Assembly: GCF_014192375.1 (NCBI RefSeq) | Contig: NZ_JACHXV010000017.1 | Coordinates: 1-34,914 of the forward strand | Reading direction: 5' to 3' | DNA: 34,914 nucleotides | Origin: Endobacter medicaginis | GTDB lineage: Bacteria; Pseudomonadota; Alphaproteobacteria; Acetobacterales; Acetobacteraceae | Part shown: in pieces, positions 1 to 10,000 of the stretch | How the letters are laid out: each line of letters begins with the position of its first letter | Numbering within the stretch: position 1 is the first letter of the stretch | Program-made: the position numbers and the translations under genes | Notes under the pieces: generated by a model | What the model was told of the DNA's origin: nothing | Seen by the model: only the letters and a program-made list of their open reading frames with translations | Databases searched by the model: none

Positions 1-1
1 G

Positions 2-61
2 GCAATCGTTCCCGTGTTCGTCGTCATCGTCCTCACCCCTGAGGCGGAGACCGTCCGCTAA
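2..61 (+). CDS. C-terminal tail of an unknown protein, cut by the window edge
   Basis: An open frame enters from the left edge and ends at TAA 59-61. The visible tail starts AIVPVFVVIVL, is hydrophobic, and ends in acidic and basic residues, so it could be the end of a membrane protein. Only 19 residues are visible and the frame runs straight up to IS3 remnants. It may be a real gene end or chance. No function can be given. Confidence 0.25.
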   Translation, partial: AIVPVFVVIVLTPEAETVR

Positions 62-273
62 CGGAGTGTCTCAAACAACCGTGGGGCGGAGGAGGAGGTC
101 GAACTCGCTACCTTGCGCTGGGTGGATTGGTTCAATCACCGCAGGCTACTCGAACCCATCGGCAGCGTCCCGCCTGCCGAGGCTGAAAACACCTACTACG
201 CCGCCCTTGAGGCAACGCCTTTGGCCGCATAGGATTCAAACCATTCAGTCTCCAACAAACCCGGCGCGGTTCA
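62..273 (+). mobile_element. IS3-family remnant (3' end only)
   Basis: This is the right-hand end of an IS3-family (IS51-like) element. It contains the transposase C-terminus (motif WVDWFNHRRLLEPIG) followed by a typical terminal repeat at about 241-273. Read in reverse complement, that repeat begins TGAACCGCGCCGGGTTT. The left part of the element is missing. The next IS remnant starts immediately after base 273, so one element was probably inserted into or recombined with the other. Confidence 0.7.
83..232 (+). pseudogene. IS3-family transposase OrfB, C-terminal fragment
   Basis: About 49 residues in frame 2 run from near position 83 to TAG 230-232. They match the end of IS3/IS51-type integrase-core transposases: WVDWFN, RRLLEPIG, PPAEAE, YYAAL. 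None of the DDE catalytic residues are present, so it cannot act. An annotated ATG frame over this region (66-284) is a different frame and is not real. Confidence 0.7.
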
Positions 274-545
274 CGGTGCGCTGATTTCCATGTCCGGCAA
301 AGGCAATGGCAATAGCTATGACAACGCTATTGTCGAGACCTTCTTCAAAGCCCTGAAGTCCGAACTCGTCTGGCGGACCGTCTTCATGACCCGGGCCGAC
401 GCCAAAACCGTCATCGGCCGTTATATCGATGGTTTCTACAATCCCGTCCGGCGGCACTCGTCGCTGGACTTCATCAGCCCCGCCACCTAACGAAAGGCAA
501 GCGGCCTGACCCAAAACAGCTCTCCACTTTTCCGGGACAAGTCCA
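274..545 (+). mobile_element. second IS3-family remnant with right terminal repeat
   Basis: The transposase tail (275-490) is followed by a terminal repeat at about 520-545. Its reverse complement reads TGGACTTGTCCCGGAAAAGT, typical of IS3 elements found in alphaproteobacteria. The 5' part is absent and joins directly to the other IS3 remnant. The element ends about 40 bases before the start of the helicase gene, so it marks the left border of the cassette that follows. Confidence 0.7.
275..490 (+). pseudogene. IS3-family transposase, C-terminal fragment
   Basis: The frame reads through MSGKGN, SYDNAIVETFFKALKSE and GRYIDGFYNPVRRHSSLDF, the hallmark end of IS3-family integrase-core transposases. 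It includes the catalytic Glu region (VETFF..LKSE). The usual GNCYDN segment reads GNGNSYDN, a small local alteration. It stops early at TAA 488-490, just after DFISPAT, where intact relatives continue for a few more residues. The first two catalytic Asp residues are missing. It is a dead remnant. Confidence 0.75.
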
Positions 546-585
546 CCCCCTATCGAACGGCAGTTGGGCGTGACATGGTTCAGGG

Positions 586-3500
586 ATGTCCGAAGGCACT
601 CCAATTTTTGACGCACTGAAGCCTGGCGCGCGTGTCCGCGGTCTGGTCGCAGGCTTCGTGGCCGAGATCGTGCAGGTGAGCCATTTTGGTGCGAATGCGG
701 CGAATGTTGTCTACCGAGCCGATGGGCGGGTCGGCGAGCGCCTTCTTTATCGCGGTGAGGATCTAAGCCTCCAGCTGGTTGAAGGTGGCCGAGGCTACGG
801 ATTTGACGCGGATGGCGCCCTTTTGCGGCTCGCCTCTGAAGCTTATCGGGTGCGCCTGGCGCACCTGTTTGACCCTTATCTCGCCATAAGCGCGTCGCAG
901 ATAGAAGCTCTCCCCCACCAGATTACCGCCGTCTACGCGGAGATGCTGCCGCGGCAGCCGCTGCGTTTCCTGCTCGCTGACGATCCCGGCGCTGGCAAAA
1001 CGGTCATGGCCGGCCTCCTCATCAAGGAGCTGCTGATCCGCGGCGACCTGGAGCGCTGCCTGATCGTGGCGCCGGGAAGCCTCGTGGAACAATGGCAGGA
1101 GGAGATGGCCGAGAAGTTCTCCCTCGGCTTTGACGTGCTGACGCGCGATCAGATCGAAGCCTCCATCACCGGCAATCTGTTCGTCGAGCGCAATCGGATG
1201 ATTCTTCGGCTCGACATGGCGGCTCGCTCGGACGAGCTGAAGGCAAAGCTCGAGGCTGCGCCGGAATGGGACCTTGTCATCTGCGACGAGGCGCACCGGA
1301 TGGCAGCGTCCTACTTCGGCGGCGAGGTCAAGGAAACGCAGCGCCACAAGCTAGGCAAGCTGCTCGGCGCGCGCACGCGCAACCTGCTTCTAATGTCCGC
1401 CACGCCGCACAACGGCAAGGAAGCGGACTTCCAGCTGTTCATGGGCTTGCTCGACGCCGACCGTTTTGAGGGCCGGTTCCGGGAGGGCGTTCACAAGGCT
1501 GACGTATCAGACATGATGCGGCGACTCACCAAGGAGGAGCTGTATCGATTCGACAACACGAAACTGTTCCCCGAGCGCCGCGCCTACACAGCGAGCTACG
1601 CCCTCTCGGAAGAAGAAGCAGACCTCTACCAGGCTGTCACGACCTACGTCCGCGAGGAGATGAACCGTGCCGACCGGAGCGGCGACGGTGGACGGCGCAA
1701 CAGCGTTGGCTTCGCTCTGCAAATCCTCCAGCGGCGCCTCGCCTCGTCCCCCGCCGCCATCCACCGCTCACTGGAACGGCGGCGCAAGCGGCTGGAGGAG
1801 CGGCTCGCCGAGGAACGTCTGATGCGGGACGGCGGCGGCTCGCTGGGCCGGGCGCCGGCGCTGCCGAGCTACGATCCCGACGACTTGGACGAGGCGCCTG
1901 GAGAGGAGCAGGAGCAGGCCGAAGACCAGATCGTCGACTCCGCAACGGCCGCGCAGACGCTCGCCGAGCTGGAGGCGGAGATTGCTATCCTGCGCGACCT
2001 GGAGGCGCGGGCGCTGCGCCTTAAGCTGTCGGGCCGTGACACGAAATGGCGCGAGCTGGAGTCGATCCTCGACGACCCGATCATGCTGGAACCCGCGACC
2101 GGGCTGCGGCGAAAGATCCTGATCTTCACCGAGCCTAAGGACACGCTGGAGTACCTCGCGCAGAAGATCGGCAGCCGGATCGGCGATCCCGCCGCCGTTG
2201 TGACAATTCATGGCGGCGTCGCCCGGGAGGCGCGTCGCGCCGCCATCGCGGCGTTCAACAGCGACCCGACCGTGCGCGTGATGATCGCCAACGACGCCGC
2301 GGGCGAAGGCGTGAATCTGCAGCGTGGCGCACACCTGATGGTCAATTACGACCTGCCCTGGAACCCGAACCGGCTGGAGCAGCGCTTCGGGCGCATCCAC
2401 CGCATCGGGCAGACCGAGGTCTGTCATCTGTGGAACCTCTGCGCCGCGAACACGCGCGAGGGCGAGGTCTATCGCCGCTTGTTGGAGAAGCTGGAGGAGG
2501 CGCGCGCCGCGCTCGGCGGCAAGGTCTATGACGTGCTGGGCGAGCTTTTCGAGGGGCAGGCCCTGCGAACCCTTCTCGTCGACGCAATCCGTTACGGCGA
2601 TCGGCCGGACGTGAAGGCCGAGCTGTTCCGCAAGGTCGACGGTGCGGTCGATGTCGAGACGATCGAGACGCTGGTTGCCGAGCGCAAGCTCACGTCTGAG
2701 GGCCTCGACCCTCGCGCGGTAACCGCTATCCGAGAGGAGATGGAGCGTGCGCAGGCGCGACGGCTCCAGCCCCATTTCATCGGCGCCTTCTTCCGCGAAG
2801 CGTTCACCACGCTCGGTGGCCGCATCTCCGAGCGCGAGACGGGCCGCTACGAGATCACCCGCGTTCCGGGCGTGCTGAAGGATCGAGATCGGCTGATCGG
2901 CCGGGGCGACCCGGTGCTGGACCGCTACGCACGGGTGACGTTCGAGAAGGCTTTGATCGCCGGACAGCCGCAGGCGGAGCTGCTAGCGCCAGGCCATCCG
3001 CTGCTCGAAGCCGTGGTCGACGTGATATTGGAGCGCTTTCAGCCGTTGCTGACCCAGGGCAGCGTTCTGGTCGATGACGCGGACGAAGGAGAGGCGCCGC
3101 GTCTCCTAGTCTATCTCGAGCACGCCATTGGCGACGGGCGCTTCGGCCGCTCCGGCGAGCCGCGCGTGATCTCACAGCGGCTCCAGTTTGTCCACCTGAC
3201 GGAGGACGGGCGCTCGGTGGACGGTGGCTCCGCTCCCTACTTGGACTACCGGCCGATCGCGGCCGAGGAACGCAGCGCGGTGGCGGAGGTGATCACCGCG
3301 CCATGGCTGGCGGACGGCGTGGAACAGCGCGCGCTCGGCTACGCCATCTCGACTCTCGTGCCGGAGCATCTGGCCGAAGTGAAGCGTCGCCGCCTGACTG
3401 AGATCGACAAGGTCGAACGCGAGGTGCGCGCGCGGCTGACCCGGGAGATCAACTACTGGGACGCGCGCGCCGCTCGCCTCCGGGAGGAGGAACGCGCGGG

Positions 3501-4137
3501 CAAGGAGCAGCGCATCAACGCCCAGAACGCGGAGGCGACGGCGCAGCGCATGGTCGACCGGCTGCACAAGCGCCAGGGCGAGCTGGAGCGCGAGCGGCAG
3601 ATCAGCGCGCTCGCGCCGGTATTGAAGGGCGCGGCGCTGGTGATCCCCCGCGGGCTCCTCCAGGCGAGGTTGGCGCCTAACGAGCCCGAGCCGCTCAACC
3701 ACTTCTCCGAAGACCCCGCCTCCCGCGCCGAGGTGGAGCGGCTGGCGATGGAGGCGGTTGCGGCTCACGAGCGCGCGCTGGGGAACGTGCCCCGCGATGT
3801 CTCGGCCGAGAAGAAGGGCTGGGACATCGAGAGCCTCGACGGCGCGACCGGCCACCTGCGCTTCATCGAGGTGAAGGGCCGCCATGCCGAGGCGCGTGAC
3901 GTGATCATCACCAAGAACGAGATCCTCGCCTCGCTCAACGCGCCCGACGCCTTCCACCTCGCGCTCGTGCTGGTCGATCGCGGTTTCGCGCATCAACCCG
4001 TCTACGTGCAGCGCTTCTTCCGGCGCGAGCTGGGCTTCGCCGAGACGGCGGTGGTCTTCAGCCTGAACGATCTGCTATCGCTGACGCGGAGGCCGCTCGC
4101 CGGCACGGATTCGCGGATGGAGACAGCCGTCGCCTGA
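586..4137 (+). CDS. SNF2-family helicase with C-terminal DUF3883 domain (BrxHII/DrmD-like)
   Basis: This is a 1183-residue superfamily 2 ATPase that should translocate on or remodel DNA. Visible motifs are Walker A PGAGKT (residues 134-139), DEAH (234-237), LLMSATPHNG (motif III) and the motif VI arginine finger QRFGRIHRIGQ (about 599-609). A long coiled, charged segment (about 925-1015) precedes a C-terminal DUF3883/NOV_C-like domain with GWDIES (D1080) and FIEVKGR (E1095, K1097). That D...ExK arrangement resembles PD-(D/E)XK nucleases. ATG 586 is chosen because an upstream ATG at 575 is out of frame and short; the ribosome site (GGTTCAGGG) is weak. It is the first gene of a three-gene cassette, 41 bases before the methyltransferase. 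The closest named relatives I know are BrxHII of type 3 BREX and DrmD of class 1 DISARM. The helicase call is firm; the nuclease idea is inference. Confidence 0.9.
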   Translation: MSEGTPIFDALKPGARVRGLVAGFVAEIVQVSHFGANAANVVYRADGRVGERLLYRGEDLSLQLVEGGRGYGFDADGALLRLASEAYRVRLAHLFDPYLAISASQIEALPHQITAVYAEMLPRQPLRFLLADDPGAGKTVMAGLLIKELLIRGDLERCLIVAPGSLVEQWQEEMAEKFSLGFDVLTRDQIEASITGNLFVERNRMILRLDMAARSDELKAKLEAAPEWDLVICDEAHRMAASYFGGEVKETQRHKLGKLLGARTRNLLLMSATPHNGKEADFQLFMGLLDADRFEGRFREGVHKADVSDMMRRLTKEELYRFDNTKLFPERRAYTASYALSEEEADLYQAVTTYVREEMNRADRSGDGGRRNSVGFALQILQRRLASSPAAIHRSLERRRKRLEERLAEERLMRDGGGSLGRAPALPSYDPDDLDEAPGEEQEQAEDQIVDSATAAQTLAELEAEIAILRDLEARALRLKLSGRDTKWRELESILDDPIMLEPATGLRRKILIFTEPKDTLEYLAQKIGSRIGDPAAVVTIHGGVAREARRAAIAAFNSDPTVRVMIANDAAGEGVNLQRGAHLMVNYDLPWNPNRLEQRFGRIHRIGQTEVCHLWNLCAANTREGEVYRRLLEKLEEARAALGGKVYDVLGELFEGQALRTLLVDAIRYGDRPDVKAELFRKVDGAVDVETIETLVAERKLTSEGLDPRAVTAIREEMERAQARRLQPHFIGAFFREAFTTLGGRISERETGRYEITRVPGVLKDRDRLIGRGDPVLDRYARVTFEKALIAGQPQAELLAPGHPLLEAVVDVILERFQPLLTQGSVLVDDADEGEAPRLLVYLEHAIGDGRFGRSGEPRVISQRLQFVHLTEDGRSVDGGSAPYLDYRPIAAEERSAVAEVITAPWLADGVEQRALGYAISTLVPEHLAEVKRRRLTEIDKVEREVRARLTREINYWDARAARLREEERAGKEQRINAQNAEATAQRMVDRLHKRQGELERERQISALAPVLKGAALVIPRGLLQARLAPNEPEPLNHFSEDPASRAEVERLAMEAVAAHERALGNVPRDVSAEKKGWDIESLDGATGHLRFIEVKGRHAEARDVIITKNEILASLNAPDAFHLALVLVDRGFAHQPVYVQRFFRRELGFAETAVVFSLNDLLSLTRRPLAGTDSRMETAVA

Positions 4138-4178
4138 CCTGCCCGGCTTCTACGCATTTGGATTAGGGTAGAGGGCGC

Positions 4179-7079
4179 GTGACAACGGCGGTTCGCAAGA
4201 AGCTTATCGAGGTCTCCATCCCGCTGGAGGCGATCAACGCGGCGTCGGCACGAGAGAAGTCGATCCGGCACGGGCATCCTTCGACGCTCCACCTTTGGTG
4301 GGCACGCCGTCCGCTGGCGGCGTGTCGGGCGGTGCTCTTTGCGCAGCTTGTGGACGATCCGTCGGCGTGGCCCGGCCGCTATCCGTTCCCGGAGATTGCC
4401 AACGATGAAGACGCCGAGCGCCGCCGCCTGCACCGGGTGATCGAGGCGCTGGTGCCGTGGGAGGCCTCGAATGACGAAGCCATCCTCAACGCCGCGCGGT
4501 GGGAGATCGCGCGCTCGGTGGCCTGGGGCTTGGGCGAGGAGCCGCCGCCGCGAAGCGATGGCAAGGCCATTTTGGACTACCTCCAGACCAAGGCGCCGCC
4601 GGTCTACGACCCCTTCTCAGGGGGTGGGTCGATCCCGCTGGAGGCGCAGCGCCTGGGGCTGCGCGCCTATGGGTCGGACCTAAACCCGGTCGCGGTGCTG
4701 ATCGGCAAGGCGCTAGTGGAGATCCCGCCCAAGTTCGCCGGCCTGCCGCCGGTTAATCCGGCAGCACAGGCTGAGCTGAAGCGGGGTGGCCGCTGGCAGG
4801 GAAAAGGCGCGCAGGGCCTCGCCGACGACGTGCGCTACTACGGCCGGTGGATGCGCGATGAAGCGGAGAAGCGCATCGGGCATCTCTATCCCAAGGCGGA
4901 GCTGCCGGACGGGTCCGAGGCGACGGTGATCGCCTGGCTGTGGGCGCGCACGGTGAGGTCGCCCGATCCGGCCGCGAAGGGCGCGATGGTGCCGCTGGTA
5001 TCGTCCTTCATGCTTTCGACCAAGGAAGGCAAGAAGACCTGGGTGGAGCCGGTGATCGACCCGGCCGCCTCGAATGGTTGGCAATTCGAGGTGCGCACGG
5101 GCGCGCTGTCGAAGGTGGACGAAGCCAAGCTGAAAGAGGGCACGATCGGGCGCAGTGGCGGCGGCACCTGCATCCTGACCGGCTCCTCGATGCCGTTCAG
5201 CTACATCCGAGAGCAGGGGCAGACGGTTGGGCTCGGCGTGCGCCTGATGGCCGTGGTCGCCGAAGGTCAGCGCTCGCGCGTCTACTTGTCGCCATCGGAT
5301 GAGCACGTTCGCGTCGCCGAGTCTTCTAAGCCGGCCTGGGAGCCGGAAGGCGAGCTGCCGAACAACCCGCGCGACTTCAAGACTCCGAACTACGGCATGA
5401 AGACCTTCGCCTCGCTGTTTACGCCGCGGCAGCTAGTGGCGCTGACGACCTTTTCTGACCTAGTTGCCGAGGCACGTGAGAAAGCCCTTACGTGCGCCCT
5501 CGACGCCGGCCCGAGCGACGATGCGCGAGCGCTCCACGAAGGCGGTATCGGCGGTGAGGCCTATGCGGACGCAGTGGCGACGTACTTGGCTTTCGCGGTA
5601 AGCAAGTCGTCAACTCGATCCTGCACCCTGTCCATTTGGGAAACTGGAATGGGTAGGCTGGCCGGCGCCATGGGCCGTCAGGCGCTGCCGATGCAGTGGT
5701 CTTATGCAGAAACCAATCCGCTTGCAGGCGCGGGCGGCGATATTGCGGGAACGGCCATCTCGGTCGCCGAGAACCTTCAAAACCTCGGTCGCGTCGGCCC
5801 TGGCCAGCTTAAGAACCTTGCAGCCCAAAAGAATAGCTTTGCCAACACTCCGGTCGTCATCTCTACTGATCCGCCATACTATGACAACATCGGATATGCT
5901 GACCTGTCCGACTTCTTCTACGTATGGCTCAAGAAGTCGATCGGAGCGACATGGCCACAGCTTTTCCGACGCCTGACAACTCCGAAGGATGAAGAGCTCG
6001 TCGCTACGCCGTACCGTCACGGAGGTAAGGACGGTGCTGAAACCTTCTTCATGACGGGAATGTTGGAAGCACTCGCGGCGATGCGGGGCGCAGCGACAGA
6101 AGGCGAACCGCTCGCGATATACTACGCCTTCAAACAAGCCGAGGTTGGGAGCGATGGTATCACCTCGGCCGGTTGGGCGTCGTTCCTTCAAGCTGTAGTT
6201 AGTTCGGGATTGATCGTCGACGGCACTTGGCCGCTACGAACAGAGGCGACCAACGCGCTTAAAGCTGCGATGAACGCTCTTGCCTCCTCGATCGTCCTCG
6301 TCTGTCGCAAACGCCCCGCGGACGCGCCGGTAATTGCCCGCGCGGACTTCATGCGGCTGCTCAAGCGCGAACTTCCCGATGCTATCGACGCGATCCGCAG
6401 AGCAGGCGTCGGCCCTGTCGACATGCAGCAGTCCGTGATCGGTCCCGGCATGGGCGTGTTCAGCCGGCACGCCAAGGTGCTGGAGGACGACGACAGCGCC
6501 ATGACCGTCAAGACGGCTTTGGCGCTGGTCAACCGCGTCTGGGAAGAGATCGAGAACGAGCTCGACGCCGCCTTCGACGCTGAGACGCAGGTCGCGCTCG
6601 CCTGGTACGGCTCCTACGGCTTCGACGCGCGACCGTCGGGGGAGCTGATCACGCTGACCACGGCCAAGAACACCTCCGACCGTGCGCTCTTCCAGTCCGG
6701 TGTGTTCGAGAACCTGTCCGGCCGCGCCGCACTGGTCGGCCGCGACAAGCTGCCGGCCGACTGGTCGCCGGCCGCCGACAAGCACCTCACCGTGTGGGAG
6801 TGTGTGCAGCACACCGCCGCTCGCCTGAACGCGGAGAACGGCGGCACCGAGGCTGCCGCGCGGCTGGTCGCACAAATGGGCGCTAAGTCGGCAGACGCGC
6901 TGAAGCTCGCCGACCGGCTGTTTCACGTCGCGACCAACAAGGGATGGTCGGCCGAGGCGCTGGTCTACAATGAGCTGGCGGAGGTCTGGCCCAAGCTGGA
7001 GGACGCGGCGTCCGCAATTGCCGTTGGCGCAGGTCAGGCTGCGCCGGCTCAGCGTGGGCTGTTCGAGGGGGTAGCGTAG
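4179..7079 (+). CDS. DUF1156 / COG1743 adenine-specific DNA methyltransferase (PglXI/DrmMI-like)
   Basis: This 966-residue protein probably adds N6-methyl groups to adenine in host DNA. The N-terminal DUF1156 signature RHGHPSTLHLWWARRPLAA covers residues 30-48. The AdoMet-binding motif DPFSGGG is at 144-150 and the catalytic motif DPPYYDN at 564-570, so the AdoMet motif precedes the catalytic one. COG1743 members usually carry a Zn-ribbon between these two. Here the matching sites read SPDPAAKG (261-268) and TCILTG (C331 only), so the ribbon seems to have lost its cysteines. It starts with GTG at 4179 after TAGAGGG, and its TAG stop abuts the GTG of the next gene. A methyltransferase of this class with a SNF2 helicase and DUF499 ATPase suggests self-marking in a defence module. 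Confidence 0.88.
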   Translation: MTTAVRKKLIEVSIPLEAINAASAREKSIRHGHPSTLHLWWARRPLAACRAVLFAQLVDDPSAWPGRYPFPEIANDEDAERRRLHRVIEALVPWEASNDEAILNAARWEIARSVAWGLGEEPPPRSDGKAILDYLQTKAPPVYDPFSGGGSIPLEAQRLGLRAYGSDLNPVAVLIGKALVEIPPKFAGLPPVNPAAQAELKRGGRWQGKGAQGLADDVRYYGRWMRDEAEKRIGHLYPKAELPDGSEATVIAWLWARTVRSPDPAAKGAMVPLVSSFMLSTKEGKKTWVEPVIDPAASNGWQFEVRTGALSKVDEAKLKEGTIGRSGGGTCILTGSSMPFSYIREQGQTVGLGVRLMAVVAEGQRSRVYLSPSDEHVRVAESSKPAWEPEGELPNNPRDFKTPNYGMKTFASLFTPRQLVALTTFSDLVAEAREKALTCALDAGPSDDARALHEGGIGGEAYADAVATYLAFAVSKSSTRSCTLSIWETGMGRLAGAMGRQALPMQWSYAETNPLAGAGGDIAGTAISVAENLQNLGRVGPGQLKNLAAQKNSFANTPVVISTDPPYYDNIGYADLSDFFYVWLKKSIGATWPQLFRRLTTPKDEELVATPYRHGGKDGAETFFMTGMLEALAAMRGAATEGEPLAIYYAFKQAEVGSDGITSAGWASFLQAVVSSGLIVDGTWPLRTEATNALKAAMNALASSIVLVCRKRPADAPVIARADFMRLLKRELPDAIDAIRRAGVGPVDMQQSVIGPGMGVFSRHAKVLEDDDSAMTVKTALALVNRVWEEIENELDAAFDAETQVALAWYGSYGFDARPSGELITLTTAKNTSDRALFQSGVFENLSGRAALVGRDKLPADWSPAADKHLTVWECVQHTAARLNAENGGTEAAARLVAQMGAKSADALKLADRLFHVATNKGWSAEALVYNELAEVWPKLEDAASAIAVGAGQAAPAQRGLFEGVA

Positions 7080-10000
7080 GTGTCGACGGAAAAGGAGACG
7101 CTCCAGCGCGTCCAGGGCGCGCTCTACCACCTGCGCCGCGGCCTGACGCCGTTCGTCGAGGCTCGGATGAAAGGGCGACACGGGGGGAATTGGCTGCACT
7201 ACGCCAGCCGCGCCGCCGGCGGCTCGCCGAACGCGCCGCTCGACGAGTATGGCCTGCTCAAGACCATGATCGACAGCTGGCGCGAGGTCTTCGACGACGC
7301 GTTCCCGCGCAACGAAAAGCATAAGGTCCGCAACTTCACCTCGATGGCGCTGGAAGCGCGCAACGCTACCTCACATCTGTCCATCCCGCTCCAGGACGAG
7401 GAGGCGCTCCGCTACCTCGACGCCATCCACTGCCTGCTGAAGGCGGTGAAGGCGCCCCCCGCCGAAACGGCCGAGGCGAAGAAGCTCTACGACACCCAGC
7501 GCGCCTCGGGGCTCACCCCGCCCGCGACGCCGCTCGCCGCCCCGGCGCCCGCGCCTTCCAGCCGTGAGACGCTGTCGCTGGCCTTAAGCCGCCCCTTGGC
7601 GGAGGAGGGCTCGGCCAAGGCGCTCAAGCCTTGGATCGAGGTGGCGCTTCCCCATCCGGACGTGCTCGCCAACCGGTTCAAGGAGGCGGAGTTCGCTGCC
7701 GACCTCTTCGCCGTGGACAGCGGCAACGTCGACCCGACCAGTGACTATGCGACGCCAAAGGGCTTCTTCGGCATCACCTTCCTGACCGAAGGCTTGAAGC
7801 GGGTGCTGACCACCGCCCTCCAGCGGCTGAGCGGCGCTGGCGGCGACCCGGTGATCGGGCTCCAGACCGCCTTCGGCGGCGGCAAGACGCACACCATGTT
7901 GGCCGCCTACCACCTGGCGGCCAGCGACGACCTCGCCGTGCTGCCTGGCGTGGCACCGCTTGCGCAGGCGGCCGGCGTGACCGCCTGGAGACGGCCGAAG
8001 CTCGCCGCCTTCGTCGGCACTTCCGAAGGCGTAGACACCCGTCTGGCGCTCAAGGACGGCCCGCAGGTCCACACGTTGTGGGGTTATCTCGCGTGGCGGC
8101 TGGCCGGGCAGGCCGGCTACGACCTGATCGCGGACGCCGACCGGGCGCGAACCAATCCCGGCTCGCGGCTGCTGGTCGATCTCTTCAAGCTCTCCGGCCC
8201 CGCGCTGATCCTGCTGGACGAGCTGGTCGCTTACGCCCGGCAGCTGCCGGATGACCGCTTCGAGGCGTTCCTCTCCTTCGTCCAGTCACTGACTGAGGCG
8301 GCCAAGATGGCGCCCGGCGTGCTGATCATCGGCTCACTGCCCGAGAGCGATCTTGAGGCGGGTGGCGAGAAGGGCGTCGCGGCCCTGCGCCGGCTTCAGA
8401 GCGTGTTCGGCCGCGTCCACTCGCCCTGGCTGCCCGCCTCGGGCGACGAGACCTACGAGATCATCCGCCGCCGCCTGTTCCAGACGCTCGACAGCGACGG
8501 TGAGCGGGCGCGCGACGAGACGGTCAAGGCTTTCCACGATCTCTACAAGAAGAACCCGGCCGAGTTCCCACCTGAAGCCAAGGAAGCGCGCTACGCCGAG
8601 CTGCTGCGGCTGTCTTACCCCATTCATCCCGAACTCTTCGACCGCCTGTCGAAGGACTGGGCCAGTCTGGAGAAGTTTCAGCGCACGCGCGGCGTGCTAC
8701 GCTTCATGGCCAACGTCGTCGGCGTCCTCTGGCACGAGCAGAAGCGCGATCCCCTCATCACGCCGGCGCGGGTGCCTGTGGCGCATGAGCGCGTGCGCGC
8801 GAGCATCCTCTATCCGCTCGACCCGGCATTTGGGGCGGTGATCGACAAGGAGGTGGACGGCGACGGATCGCTGCCGCAGCGGATGGAGGCGAACCCGACG
8901 CGGCGGATGACGCAGTTGCGGGCGGCTACCCGCGCGGCCCGCGCGGTTTTCCTGTGCTCGGCGCCGCTTGTGGGACAACCGAACGCTGGCCTGACGGGGC
9001 CGGGCTTGCGCCTTGCATGCGCTGAGCCCGGCGATCAGCTCGCGATATTCGGGGAGGCGCTGCGGGAGCTGAGCGAGCGCGCGACCTACCTCTATGAAGA
9101 GGCAGGGCGTTACTGGTTCTCAACCCAGCCCACGCTCAATCGCCTCGCTGACGACCGAGCGAAGGCTTTTCCAGAACACGAGGTTGACGATCGGATCGTC
9201 CAGACCTTGCGCGATGATGCCCGCACGACCGGTGGCTTCCGCCGGGTCTTCGCTGCACCTGACGACGCTTCTTCGATCGACGAAGCGGAGGCGCTATCCC
9301 TCGTCGTCTTGGCGCCGTCCTCTCCGCACTCCGGGAAGAGCGCGGCCAAGTCAGCGGCAACCGATGCGGTGGCCGACTCTGTCACACGCTGCCGCGGTGG
9401 CCAGCGCCGGTTCCGAAACACGCTGTTCTATGTGGCCGCTGACGAAGCTGCGCTCGCAACGGCGCGCGAGGCGATACGGCGCGGAATGGCCTGGCGTGAG
9501 ATCGCCGGCGACGAACGGCTTAAGGCGCAACTGCCCGGCGCTCAGATAGATGATGCGAAGCGAAAGGCGGCGTCTTACGGCGAAGGGGCCGTCCAGGCCG
9601 TTCGTGCGGCATGGGTGCATATTCTGTACCCGGTCAAGACCGAGCAGACCGAAGTCGGTCGCGCCTTCGACCTCGAGCAGCTCACCATCTCATCCCGGGA
9701 GCGACCGGCCGTCCCCACGGCTGTCTATGACAAGATCGGCCCAAAAGGCGACAACGTCGCCAAGGAGAAACTCGGGCCGGACAACTTTTGGAACCAGCTC
9801 AAGCCTCTCTGGCCCGAAGATCGGTCGCATCTGCCGGTGAGGGAGGTCGCGGAGTGGTTCGCCTCCTACGTCTACCTGCCGAAGCTGAAGGATAGGCTGG
9901 TCCTGGAGCAAGCTGTTCGCGACGCCGTCGGCAAGCTCGACCCCGCCTTCGGCTACGCCGACCGCGTTGATGACGCGGGCAAGTATGAACGGCTCATCTG

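Noticed and set aside
6234-7322. Minus-strand frame of 362 codons over the methylase end
   Set aside because: Shadow of the DUF1156 and DUF499 genes; it spans their junction and has no recognisable domain.
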